Positions 49,043 to 58,675 of a stretch of 64,000 bases of DNA are shown piece after piece (positions within the stretch are counted from its first letter, which is position 1; every line of letters starts with the position of its first letter). The DNA lies in assembly GCA_019285715.1 (NCBI GenBank), contig CP079108.1, positions 2,867,001 through 2,931,000 of the forward strand. The letters run 5' to 3'. The stretch comes from Sphingosinicellaceae bacterium (GTDB taxonomy: Bacteria; Pseudomonadota; Alphaproteobacteria; Sphingomonadales; Sphingomonadaceae). Made by a program: the position numbers and the translations under genes. The notes below the pieces were generated by a model. The model was given only the letters and a program-made list of their open reading frames with translations. It searched no databases and was not told the origin of the DNA.

Positions 49043-50848
49043 TCAGCGTCGCCCGAACAGCTTCTCGAGGTCGCCCTTGGCCAGTTTCACCCACGTCGGG
49101 CGGCCGTGGTTGCACTGGCCGGAGTGCGGCGTGACCTCCATCTCGCGGAGCAGCGCGTTCATCTCGGCAACGCTCAGCGTTCGCCCGGCCCGCACGCTGC
49201 CGTGGCACGCCATCGTCGCGGCGACGGCGTCGAGCTTCTCCTTGAGGCCGAGCGCACTGCCCCAACTGGCGAGGTCGTCGGCGAGGTCGCGGATCAGGCC
49301 CTGGACGTCGGTGGTGCCGAGCAGCGCGGGCACGGCGCGCACCAGGATCGCGGTGCGCCCGAACAGCTCGACCTCGAGGCCGAGCTCGGCGAACTCGGCG
49401 GCGCGCTCGGCGACGGCGCCGGCGGCCGTCTCGTCGAGCTCGACGACCTCGGGGAGCAGCAGCGCCTGGGACTGGACACCGCCGTTCGCCAGCGCGCGGT
49501 TGAGGCGCTCGAGAGTCAGGCGCTCGTGGGCCGCATGCTGGTCGACGAGGACAAGGCCGTCCTCGGCTTCGGCGACGATGTAGGTCGCGGCGATCTGCGC
49601 GCGGGCGACGCCCATCGGGAAGCTGTTGAGGGGCGCGGGGGCTTCGGTGCGGGCGAAGGGGGCGGCGGTGTCGGCGAACATGCCGCCCGCATAAGTCCCA
49701 TCCCTAACCCTTCCCGTACCGGAAAGGGAATCCGTATGTGGGGAGTACTCCCCCCAAGCGGGTCCCCCTCCCGGTACGGGAGGGGTTAGGGGTGGGCCTT
49801 CTTCTGTCCGAAACGCCCCGAGCGCGAATGCCGCCCCTGTCGTCGACGCCCGGTGCCCCGCCGCATCCAGCGCCCGCCGTAACCCGCCAACGATCATGCC
49901 GCGCACCAGCCCGGCATCGCGGAACCGCACCTCGGTCTTCGCCGGGTGGACGTTGACGTCGACGAAGTCGCCGGGGACGTCGAGGAACAGCGCCACCACC
50001 GGGTGCCGGTCGCGCGCTAGCAGGTCCATGTAAGCCCCGCGCACCGCGCCGACGAGCAGGCGGTCGCGCACCGGACGGCCGTTGACGAACAGGAACTGGT
50101 GGTCGGCGACGCCGCGGTTGTAGGTCGGCAACCCCGCCAGCCCGCCGAGCCTCAGCCCCTCGCGGTCGAGATCGAGCGGCACCGCATTATCGGCGAAATC
50201 GAGCCCGAGCAGCGCCGCTAGTCGCGCCGGCAACCCGGCATCGCCGGCCTCCCCGGCTTCCGCGGCCAGCAGGCGCCGGCCATCGTGGCGCAGCTCGAAC
50301 GCCACCTCGGGGCGCGCCATCGCGAGGCGGCGGACGACGTCGAGGCAGGCACCAAGTTCGGACCTTTCGGTCTTCAGGAACTTGGCGCGGGCGGGCACGC
50401 GGGCGAACAGCCCCTCGACGGTGACGCGGGTCCCGACGGCGAGCGCGGCGGGGCCGTCGGCGGTCGTCGTGCCGTTATCGATGGTCACCGCCCAGCCCTC
50501 GTGACCCGCCGGGCGGCTGGCGATGGTCAGCCGCGCGACGCTGGCGATCGACGGCAGCGCCTCGCCGCGAAAGCCGAGCGTCACGATCGCTGCCAAGTCG
50601 TCGCCGGGCAGCTTGGAGGTCGCGTGGCGCTGCACCGCGAGCCGGATCTCGTCGGGCGGCATGCCGTGGCCGTCGTCGGTGACCGACAGATGCGCGATGC
50701 CGCCGGCACTCAACTCGATGACAACGCGGCGCGCACCGGCGTCGAGCGCGTTCTCGACCAGCTCCTTCAGCGCCGCCGCCGGGCGCTCGACGACCTCGCC
50801 CGCCGCGATCTGGTTGACGAGGTGGTCCGGCAGTCGGCGGATCGGCAT
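49043..50848 (-). CDS. mutL: DNA mismatch repair protein MutL
   Basis: This 601-residue GHKL ATPase links MutS mismatch binding to repair. The ATPase domain has IAAGEVVERPAAALKELVEN, DDGHGMPPDEI and LGFRGEALPSI. The C-terminal dimerisation domain has the endonuclease motif LVDQHAAHERLTLE, plus ACHGSVRAG and the terminal CNHGRPTWVKL, so it is the nicking type. The proline/glycine-rich linker is encoded partly by a palindromic repeat at 49697-49796, in frame. It is divergent from mreB. Confidence 0.96.
   Translation of the reverse strand: MPIRRLPDHLVNQIAAGEVVERPAAALKELVENALDAGARRVVIELSAGGIAHLSVTDDGHGMPPDEIRLAVQRHATSKLPGDDLAAIVTLGFRGEALPSIASVARLTIASRPAGHEGWAVTIDNGTTTADGPAALAVGTRVTVEGLFARVPARAKFLKTERSELGACLDVVRRLAMARPEVAFELRHDGRRLLAAEAGEAGDAGLPARLAALLGLDFADNAVPLDLDREGLRLGGLAGLPTYNRGVADHQFLFVNGRPVRDRLLVGAVRGAYMDLLARDRHPVVALFLDVPGDFVDVNVHPAKTEVRFRDAGLVRGMIVGGLRRALDAAGHRASTTGAAFALGAFRTEEGPPLTPPVPGGGPAWGEYSPHTDSLSGTGRVRDGTYAGGMFADTAAPFARTEAPAPLNSFPMGVARAQIAATYIVAEAEDGLVLVDQHAAHERLTLERLNRALANGGVQSQALLLPEVVELDETAAGAVAERAAEFAELGLEVELFGRTAILVRAVPALLGTTDVQGLIRDLADDLASWGSALGLKEKLDAVAATMACHGSVRAGRTLSVAEMNALLREMEVTPHSGQCNHGRPTWVKLAKGDLEKLFGRR
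49697..49796. repeat. Palindromic repeat embedded in the mutL linker
   Basis: The ends (about 49697-49722 and 49772-49796) form long imperfect inverted repeats containing CCGTACCGG-type cores, with a perfect 14-bp palindrome GGGGAGTACTCCCC at 49740-49753 in the centre. It resembles a mobile REP-like element. The mutL frame stays open across it and it falls between the ATPase and C-terminal domains. Confidence 0.8.
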
Positions 50849-50961
50849 GGCGGGGACTTAGCGCGTTCCGTCGCGGACCGCACCCCCAACAGTGGTGCAC
50901 CGCACCCCCGCTCCTGCTATCGTCCTTGCAAATGCGCAGCTTGCGCGCATACACGCCTTGA

Positions 50962-52041
<1,080 letters not shown>

Positions 52042-52065
52042 GCCGCACAGCAGGAGCCCGGGGCG

Positions 52066-53115
52066 TTGGACTGGTCGCCCCCTTCACGACGATCGGCCAG
52101 CCGGCGCGAGCAGAACCTCGCGCTGATCGGTGCCGTCGTGTCCGGCGCGGTTGTCGCCTTCGGGCTGTTGCTGCTGCTCGTCGGGCGGGTCAATCCGGAA
52201 CAGGGCAGCCGACTGCGCGGCGCGGCGCTCGACGTCGTCACCCCGATCTGGAGCGTCGTCCGGGCCCCGTTCGACGGTCTCGCGCGGCTGAACGGCGATG
52301 CAGCGGACTATTTCGACGCGGTCGATAAGTCTCGTGCGCTCGCCGCCGAACTCCAGGCCAATCGCGCCCCGGCCCAGCGCGCCGCTGCCTTGATCATCGA
52401 GAACCGCCAGTTGCGCGCGTTGCTCAGGGTCGTCGAGCCACGCATCGCCCTCGTCGTCACGGCGCGACTGGCGGGCGCGTCGAGCGGCGGCGCGATCCGC
52501 TCGGCGGTGATCTCGGCCGGCACCAACGACGGGGTCCGGGCCGGGCAGCCGGTGCGCGCCGCCACCGGCCTGATCGGGCGGACGCTGGAGACCGGCAGCC
52601 ATGCGGCGCGCGTGCTCCTGCTCACCGACCCCGCCAGCCGCGTGCCGGTGGTCATCGAGCGCACCGGCGAACCGGCGCTGGCGACCGGCGCCAACGTGCC
52701 GATGCTCGAAGTCCGGGACCGCGTCGGTTCGGAGGTCCCGCTGCGCCTCGGCGACCGGCTCGTGACCTCGGGCGACGGCGGCATCTTCCCGCCCGGCATC
52801 CCCGTCGCGGTCGTCGTCCGGGTCGCCGAGCCACCGCTCGCCCGGCCGCTCGCAGACCCCCACGGCATCGGCCTGATCAGCGTCGAGACGGCCTATCTGC
52901 CGGTCCCGCCACCCCCTGCCGACGCAGCGGCGGTCCCGGTCCCGCGCGAGGCCGGAGGCGGTCGCGTCAAGCCAGCGACACCGACCACCGGAGCAGTCGC
53001 GGCCGTGGTCGGTGCGGGCAAGCCGGCGAGCGCCACACCCAAGCCCGTGGTCCCCGCATCGAAGCCCGCGGCAGCGCCCGCCGCTGCCGCTCGCGCCTCC
53101 GCGGCACCACGGTGA
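52066..53115 (+). CDS. mreC: Rod shape-determining protein
   Basis: A 349-residue bitopic periplasmic protein. One membrane helix near residues 20-42 (IGAVVSGAVVAFGLLLLLVG) is followed by a coiled region and two beta-barrel domains containing VISAGTNDGVRAGQPV and RLVTSGDGGIFPPGIPVAVV. The Ala/Pro-rich C-terminal ~60 residues are an extension. Start is TTG after a CAGGAG. MreC links MreB to the PBP2/RodA synthase. Confidence 0.93.
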   Translation: MDWSPPSRRSASRREQNLALIGAVVSGAVVAFGLLLLLVGRVNPEQGSRLRGAALDVVTPIWSVVRAPFDGLARLNGDAADYFDAVDKSRALAAELQANRAPAQRAAALIIENRQLRALLRVVEPRIALVVTARLAGASSGGAIRSAVISAGTNDGVRAGQPVRAATGLIGRTLETGSHAARVLLLTDPASRVPVVIERTGEPALATGANVPMLEVRDRVGSEVPLRLGDRLVTSGDGGIFPPGIPVAVVVRVAEPPLARPLADPHGIGLISVETAYLPVPPPPADAAAVPVPREAGGGRVKPATPTTGAVAAVVGAGKPASATPKPVVPASKPAAAPAAAARASAAPR

Positions 53116-53636
53116 ACAGCGTCTATCGCCTGCGGACTCCCGCCGACCGGCTGCGCTGGCTGGTCGCGTCGTGGCGCGGGCTGGTGCCGGCGACGAGCAT
53201 CCTGTTCCTGCTGTTCCTGATGACCGCGCCGATCATCCTGCCGTGGCCGGCGCTGCCCGAACTTGGACTGCTCGGCGTGTTCGTCTGGGCGACGTTCCAG
53301 CCCGGGCTGATGCCGCCGTGGCTGGCGTTCGTGCTCGGCCTCGTCGCCGACCTTTTGTTCGGGCTGCCGTTCGGCGTCGAGGCGACATTGTTCGCACTGA
53401 CCGCCCTGTTCGTGCGCATCTTCGAGAGCCGCTTCGGGCGTCACCGCTTCGGCTTCGACTGGATGATCCTCGCGCTCATCACCGTCGTCAACGCCGGGCT
53501 TGGCTGCCTGCTGCTCGGCTTCGCCGGTGTCGAGACGCCGCTTCGCCCGCTGATGATCCAGGCTGCGACGACGACCGCGACCTACCCTCTCGTCGTGCTG
53601 TTCTGCGCCCGCCTGCAGCGCCGGTGGCTGCGATGA
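53112..53636 (+). CDS. mreD: Rod shape-determining membrane protein
   Basis: This 174-residue protein has five to six hydrophobic segments with short loops, including LGLVADLLFGLPFGVEATLFAL, where the GL..D..G.PxG pattern is characteristic of MreD. It starts at GTG in a 4-bp overlap with mreC. MreD is required for MreC/PBP2 function in the elongasome. Confidence 0.9.
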   Translation: MNSVYRLRTPADRLRWLVASWRGLVPATSILFLLFLMTAPIILPWPALPELGLLGVFVWATFQPGLMPPWLAFVLGLVADLLFGLPFGVEATLFALTALFVRIFESRFGRHRFGFDWMILALITVVNAGLGCLLLGFAGVETPLRPLMIQAATTTATYPLVVLFCARLQRRWLR

Positions 53637-53667
53637 CGCCCGCGACCCACCGGGCCGTTTCGCAGCC

Positions 53668-55617
53668 GTGAGCGGCGGGATAAGCAGCGCGAGCGCCGCG
53701 AACGATCCGCTGTTCACCCGGCGCGCGATGTTGATCGGCGGCGGCATGGCGGCGGTCGGCGGCACACTACTCGCGCGGATGACCTATCTCGCGGTCTTCG
53801 AGGGCGAGAAGTACCGGCTCGCGTCGGAGGACAACCGGGTTTCGCTGCGGCTGATCCCGCCGCGCCGCGGCTGGATCGTCGACCGCGCCGGGTTGCCGCT
53901 TGCCTCGAACGCCCCCGACTACCGCGTCGAGCTGATTCCCGAGCAGGTCACCGACCTCGACGCGACCCTCCGCGCCGTCGGGCAGGTGCTGTCGCTGAGC
54001 CCGGAGGAACTCGCCCGTATCCACGCCGAGGTCGCGCGCCAGCCGAAATACATGCCCGTGGAACTTGCGCACGGCCTTGCCTGGCGCGACTTCGCGACGC
54101 TCAACATCCGCCTGCCCGACCTGCCCGGGTTGGTGCCGGTGGCGGGCTTCAGCCGCACCTATCCCGGCGGCGAGGCCTTCGCGCACCTGCTCGGCTACGT
54201 CGGCTCACCGACCCCCGCCCAGTATCAGGTCGAGCACGACCCGCTGCTGATCTTCCCCGGCTTCAAGCTCGGCAAGGACGGCATCGAGCGCACCCAGGAC
54301 GCACCGCTCCGGGGTATCGCCGGTGCCCGCCGGGTCGAGGTCAACGCGCGCGGCCGCGTCATCCGCGACCTCGACACCCGCAGCGACACGCCCGGCAAGA
54401 CCGTGCGCCTGACCATCGACAAGGGACTGCAGGCCTATGCAGCGCGGCGCATCGGCGACGATTCCGCGAGCGTCGTCGTCATGGACTGCCAGACCGGCGA
54501 TGTGCTTTGCATGGTGTCGATGCCGGCCTACGACCCCAACGTCTTCTCGACCCGCGTGCCTGCCGACCTGTGGAAGGCGCTGCAGGCGAGCGACCACCAC
54601 CCGCTGCTCAACAAGAGCGCACAGGGGCTGTACCCGCCCGGCTCGACCTTCAAGATGATGACGTCGCTGGCGATCCTCGGCTCCGGGATATCGCCCGATG
54701 CGACCTGCAACTGCGGCGGGACGTACCGTCTCGGCAATGCAATCTGGCACTGCTGGTCGCGGCGCGGTCACGGTACCACCAATCTGCGCAACGGCCTCCC
54801 CCGCAGCTGCGACGTCTATTTCTACACCTTCGGTCGGGCTGCGGGTATCGAGGCGATCGCCACGATGGCGCGCAAGTTCGGACTTGGCGAAAAGTTCGAC
54901 CTGCCGCTCGCGGCGCAGTCCGCCGGACTCGTGCCCGACAGCGCGTGGAAGGAGCGCCGCTACAAAAAGCCGTGGGGCATCGGCGAAACGCTCAACACCT
55001 CGATCGGCCAGGGCTATCTCGCGCTCAGCCCGCTGCAACTGGCCGTAATGGCGTCGCGGCTCGCCTCGGGTCGGGTGATCGTGCCGCGTCTGCTGGCCGA
55101 CGAGCCGAAGGTGCCGATCCCGCTCCTCGACATTCCGCCTGAGCATCTCGCCATCGTCCGCCACGGCATGGACGACGTCGTCAACGGCCCCGGCGGCACG
55201 GCGCACTCGGCCAAGCTGCAGGTCGAGGGCGTCGGCATGGCCGGCAAGACCGGCTCCGCCCAGGTCCGCCGCATCAGCATGGCCGACCGCAAGGCTGGCC
55301 GCGCCAACACCAAGTTCCAGCCGTGGAAATACCGCGACCACGGCTTGTTCGTAGCGTTCACCCCGATCGAGGCGCCGCGCTACGCGATCAGCGTCGTCAT
55401 CGAGCACGGCGCCCACGGTGCCGCCGCTGCGGTCATCGCCCGCGACGTCCTGACCTACCTGCTCGAGCCCGAGCGCGCCTACCAGGTGCTGGGCGTCATC
55501 GAAGCCGACGTCGCCAAGCGCAAGGCCGCCGCCGAGAAAGCCGCTACGGCCGCCGATGCGGAGGCGATCGTCACCGCACCCCAAACCGCCGTCGCCGGCG
55601 AAGCGACCCCGGACTGA
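53668..55617 (+). CDS. mrdA: Penicillin-binding protein 2
   Basis: A 649-residue class B transpeptidase for cell elongation. A single anchor helix is followed by the pedestal domain with RGWIVDRAGLPLASN. The transpeptidase domain has PPGSTFKMMT (SxxK), RSCDVYFY (SxD) and MAGKTGSAQV (KTG). The last ~50 residues are an Ala-rich tail. It starts at GTG 32 bp after mreD. Acts with the RodA glycosyltransferase encoded next. Confidence 0.95.
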   Translation: MSGGISSASAANDPLFTRRAMLIGGGMAAVGGTLLARMTYLAVFEGEKYRLASEDNRVSLRLIPPRRGWIVDRAGLPLASNAPDYRVELIPEQVTDLDATLRAVGQVLSLSPEELARIHAEVARQPKYMPVELAHGLAWRDFATLNIRLPDLPGLVPVAGFSRTYPGGEAFAHLLGYVGSPTPAQYQVEHDPLLIFPGFKLGKDGIERTQDAPLRGIAGARRVEVNARGRVIRDLDTRSDTPGKTVRLTIDKGLQAYAARRIGDDSASVVVMDCQTGDVLCMVSMPAYDPNVFSTRVPADLWKALQASDHHPLLNKSAQGLYPPGSTFKMMTSLAILGSGISPDATCNCGGTYRLGNAIWHCWSRRGHGTTNLRNGLPRSCDVYFYTFGRAAGIEAIATMARKFGLGEKFDLPLAAQSAGLVPDSAWKERRYKKPWGIGETLNTSIGQGYLALSPLQLAVMASRLASGRVIVPRLLADEPKVPIPLLDIPPEHLAIVRHGMDDVVNGPGGTAHSAKLQVEGVGMAGKTGSAQVRRISMADRKAGRANTKFQPWKYRDHGLFVAFTPIEAPRYAISVVIEHGAHGAAAAVIARDVLTYLLEPERAYQVLGVIEADVAKRKAAAEKAATAADAEAIVTAPQTAVAGEATPD

Positions 55618-55623
55618 CCCGCG

Positions 55624-56727
55624 ATGCTCAACGGCCTCTGGACCCTCCGCCTGCGCCAGATTCCCTGGGGCATCGTCCTCGTCATCATGGCGCTCGGCTG
55701 TTTCGGGCTGGTCGTGCTGTTCTCGGCGGCTGGCGGCCACCTCGACCCATGGGCGTCGCGGCAGGGCATCCGCTTCGGCGTGCTGCTGGTCGGCATGCTG
55801 GTGCTGGCGCAGGTGCCGTCCGAGTTCTGGCTGCGCTACGCCTATGTGCTCTACGGCGCGGTGCTACTCGGACTGGTCGGTGTCGAGGTACTCGGCGCGG
55901 TTCGCGGCGGCGGGCAGCGCTGGCTCGACCTCGGCATCATCCAGCTCCAGCCATCGGAATTTATGAAGCTGGCGATCATCCTCGCCCTCGCCCGCTTTTA
56001 CCACTTCGTGCCGCGCGCCTTCGCGACCAGCCTGACCGGCCTGTGGCCACCGCTGCTGATGATCGCGGTGCCCGGCGCTCTGGTCATGCTCCAGCCCGAC
56101 CTCGGCACCGCGCTGTCGATCGGCTTCGGCGGGGTCGCGGTGATGTTCCTCGCAGGTGTACGGATCTGGCTGTTCCTCAGCGCCGGCGGCGCAATTCTGG
56201 CGGCGCTCCCGGTCGCCTGGACGATGCTCCACGACTATCAGCGCAAGCGCGTGCTGATCTTCATGGACCCGGCCAGTGACCCGCTCGGCGCCGGCTACCA
56301 CATCACCCAGTCGAAGATCGCCATCGGCAGCGGCGGCCTGACCGGCAAAGGCTTCCTCGAGGGCACCCAGAGCCACCTCGACTACCTGCCCGAACTCCAC
56401 ACCGACTTCGTCTTCGCCACCATGGCCGAGGAGTGGGGCGTGCTCGGTGGCCTCGCGATCATCGCGGGCTTCGGCATCATCCTGGCGTGGGCGGTCGGCG
56501 TCGCGCTGCGCACCCCGACCCAGTTCGGCCGTCTGGCCGCGATGGGGCTGGCCTGCACATTGTTCTTCTACCTCGCGATCAACATGATGATGGTGATGGG
56601 TCTCGCCCCCGTCGTCGGCATCCCGCTGCCGCTGATCAGCTTCGGCGGCTCGGCGATGATGACGGTGCTGATCCTGCTCGGCATCGTCATGGGCATCGCC
56701 CGCGCTGGCCGTACCGAGCGCCTGTGA
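55624..56727 (+). CDS. rodA: Rod shape SEDS peptidoglycan glycosyltransferase
   Basis: A 367-residue protein with ten hydrophobic segments, SEDS family. QPSEFMKLAIILALARFY and LQPDLGTALSIGF (with the catalytic Asp) plus SGGLTGKGFLEGTQSHLDYLPE, HTDFVFATMAEEWG and GIPLPLISFGGSAMM are RodA landmarks. It polymerises glycan strands with PBP2. Starts 6 bp after mrdA and closes the operon. Confidence 0.96.
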   Translation: MLNGLWTLRLRQIPWGIVLVIMALGCFGLVVLFSAAGGHLDPWASRQGIRFGVLLVGMLVLAQVPSEFWLRYAYVLYGAVLLGLVGVEVLGAVRGGGQRWLDLGIIQLQPSEFMKLAIILALARFYHFVPRAFATSLTGLWPPLLMIAVPGALVMLQPDLGTALSIGFGGVAVMFLAGVRIWLFLSAGGAILAALPVAWTMLHDYQRKRVLIFMDPASDPLGAGYHITQSKIAIGSGGLTGKGFLEGTQSHLDYLPELHTDFVFATMAEEWGVLGGLAIIAGFGIILAWAVGVALRTPTQFGRLAAMGLACTLFFYLAINMMMVMGLAPVVGIPLPLISFGGSAMMTVLILLGIVMGIARAGRTERL

Positions 56728-56833
56728 TCTGCGCCCGTGTCTTGCGGCTGTGCACAGCTTTCTCGCTGCCCGCCCGCACAAGCGCTTGTGTTCCCCCCCC
56801 ACCCTTGCTAACAGCCCGCCTCCGCTTCGGCGC

Positions 56834-56909
<76 letters not shown>

Positions 56910-57252
56910 TTTCTTTTCAATGACTGAGACGGCGCGGCTGCTGTCGGTTGCGGACTGCCAGTGTGAGCTGGCAATCACCGGCAAGCACGCTCGGCCGCTC
57001 AAGCCACGCGGCTGATCGGCGCCACTTGGTGGGGGCCGGTCAAGGCTTGGTCGTTTCTCTGAACCGGACGCGTGCTCATCTCGGTCCTACGGCTAGTTTC
57101 GGGCGCTCCAATGTGCCGGCTGAATGGCACTGAGTGGTGCTAACGTTCCGACCGCTTTCAGGTAGCGTCTCGGCCCAACCGGACGATGTTGCGCCCGTGT
57201 CGGACACAAACGTTACCGCGCCCTCATCAGCCAAAGCAGGCCGCAAGCGGGA
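56910..57252. other. Intergenic, no gene seen
   Basis: 343 bp after tRNA-Lys up to the convergent hydrolase gene. Only a small TGCCAG/CTGGCA hairpin (56956-56973) is visible. No repeated tRNA end (attachment site) was noticed. Confidence 0.5.
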
Positions 57253-58227
57253 TCACAGCTCGTCGACAGAGCCCAGATTAACAGTTAGAAAGCGCAGGAC
57301 CTTGGGCCATGCGTCCGCGCGGGCGGCCTGGTTGCCTGCCGCTGTTCCACCAAGCGCTCCCAGCGAAGCGTAACCGGGCGATGTGGCGAGCAGTGGGGGG
57401 CCGAACACGGCGTGGCCCGCATCGGAATAGGCGAGGACCGTGGCCCTCCCCCCCATCGCCCGTGCGACCATCTCCGACATCGAACACGACGGCCAGAGCG
57501 CATCGGACCGACCGCAAACGAGCATGACCCTAGCCTTGATGTGCGCCACCGGAATGGCTGCACCGGGATGCGATGCTAATGTATTCAAGCCTGCCTCATA
57601 CGCCCCGAGCATTGTCGTAGCGCCGTCGCCGTAGCTGAGATGCTCGAGCGGCCTGCCATTAAGCGACCACGAGGACTGCACCTTTTGACCACTAAAATCG
57701 ATGCCCTGCCAGGCGACCGCCGAGGGTGCGCCGACGATGACGGCGCGGACATCTGGATTGTGTGAAGCAATAAGCAGCGCGGCTTCGGCACCCTTCGACG
57801 CCCCCATAATCCCGATCCGGTCAGCCTTTACGCTGGGTTGCCGACGCAGCCACGACAAGGCTTTATCAAAATAGTCGAGAGGAACCATGTCCAGTTGGGG
57901 TGGCAGGCCCGGCACGCCAAAATACGCAAGCTGCAGGACTGCATAGCCATGGGCCGCCAGGTCCGAGGCTTGTCGTGCCGTCCCCGGACCTAAGCCACCC
58001 TCTGAACCTCCCAGCAGAAGGATCGCGGCATGTTTTCGCGCGCCTGTGCCAGGGTACCAGTTCGCCACCAATCCGTGATCCGTCAGGCGCGACCCGCCGG
58101 GCCCCGGCGCCGCAACCACAATCGGAGGCATGACTAGACTCGGCTGGACACTGTTGCTCGGCTGCGCAAGGCCTGACGCGGAAAGCAGCGCTGCCAAAAT
58201 CAGCGGCCGCAGAAGTCGATTGAACAT
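57253..58227 (-). CDS. Secreted alpha/beta hydrolase of the BAAT/acyl-CoA thioester hydrolase family
   Basis: A 324-residue exported hydrolase. After a signal peptide comes AAILLLGGSEGGLGPG, then ASDLAAHGYAVLQLAYFG and the nucleophile elbow IGIMGASKGAEAALL (Ser). A late Asp (CGRSDALWP) and His (SDAGHAVFG) complete the triad. The fold resembles BAAT C-terminal dienelactone-like hydrolases. The ATG at 58227 has GGAG nine bases upstream and is preferred over 58236. Confidence 0.83.
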   Translation of the reverse strand: MFNRLLRPLILAALLSASGLAQPSNSVQPSLVMPPIVVAAPGPGGSRLTDHGLVANWYPGTGARKHAAILLLGGSEGGLGPGTARQASDLAAHGYAVLQLAYFGVPGLPPQLDMVPLDYFDKALSWLRRQPSVKADRIGIMGASKGAEAALLIASHNPDVRAVIVGAPSAVAWQGIDFSGQKVQSSWSLNGRPLEHLSYGDGATTMLGAYEAGLNTLASHPGAAIPVAHIKARVMLVCGRSDALWPSCSMSEMVARAMGGRATVLAYSDAGHAVFGPPLLATSPGYASLGALGGTAAGNQAARADAWPKVLRFLTVNLGSVDEL

Positions 58228-58543
58228 ACCCCTCATCTCCGGTCCGTCGACGAAGATCGAACGTCCGCCTTGAGGTTAGGCCTGTCAAACCCGGATCTTC
58301 CGCTATCGGGAGGCCTGCCGACCGGGAGCCTCATGACAGCGACGACGACCCATAATCCGCCCCGCGTCGACACCTACGCTCGTGCGAAAACCCGCCGTTC
58401 GTTCATCTTTGTCGAGCGACCGCTCCGGAGGTGCCGTGGTGCCCGGAAACGGTCCTGCGTGGCTACATCAGGGCGTTGTGAGTAGGCTCGTAACCGGACG
58501 ACAGCCTGTAAACTGACACCTTTGATTTATCGAGAGCGCGAGC
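58228..58543. other. Intergenic, no gene seen
   Basis: This 316-bp divergent region should carry promoters for the hydrolase on the minus strand and the small ORF/carboxylesterase on the plus strand. No domain-bearing frame or strong palindrome was found. Confidence 0.45.
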
Positions 58544-58675
58544 ATGCCAGCGAGTCGTGATAAAAACCTGCCGCCTTCCTACCCTCCCCCGATATCGCGC
58601 TGGCTGGGCCCGGCGATACTCGCTGCCGCGTTGTTAAATGGAACCGGACCCGCGGCGAGCGAGGATAGCGAATGA
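58544..58675 (+). CDS. Small 43-residue ORF coupled to the carboxylesterase
   Basis: ATG at 58544 opens a short frame starting MPASRDKNLPP, with a hydrophobic stretch WLGPAILAAALL and an acidic end. Its TGA overlaps the next ATG as ATGA (58672-58675). A weak GAGAG lies upstream. Not recognised. The overlap makes translation plausible, but chance cannot be ruled out. Confidence 0.35.
   Translation: MPASRDKNLPPSYPPPISRWLGPAILAAALLNGTGPAASEDSE

Noticed and set aside
48987-49265. 92-codon frame at the 3' end of mutL
   Set aside because: Composition shadow of mutL with no family match.
56777-56790. 14-bp palindrome CACAAGCGCTTGTG as rodA terminator
   Set aside because: It is followed by a C run rather than T residues, so it does not have terminator form; it may be chance.
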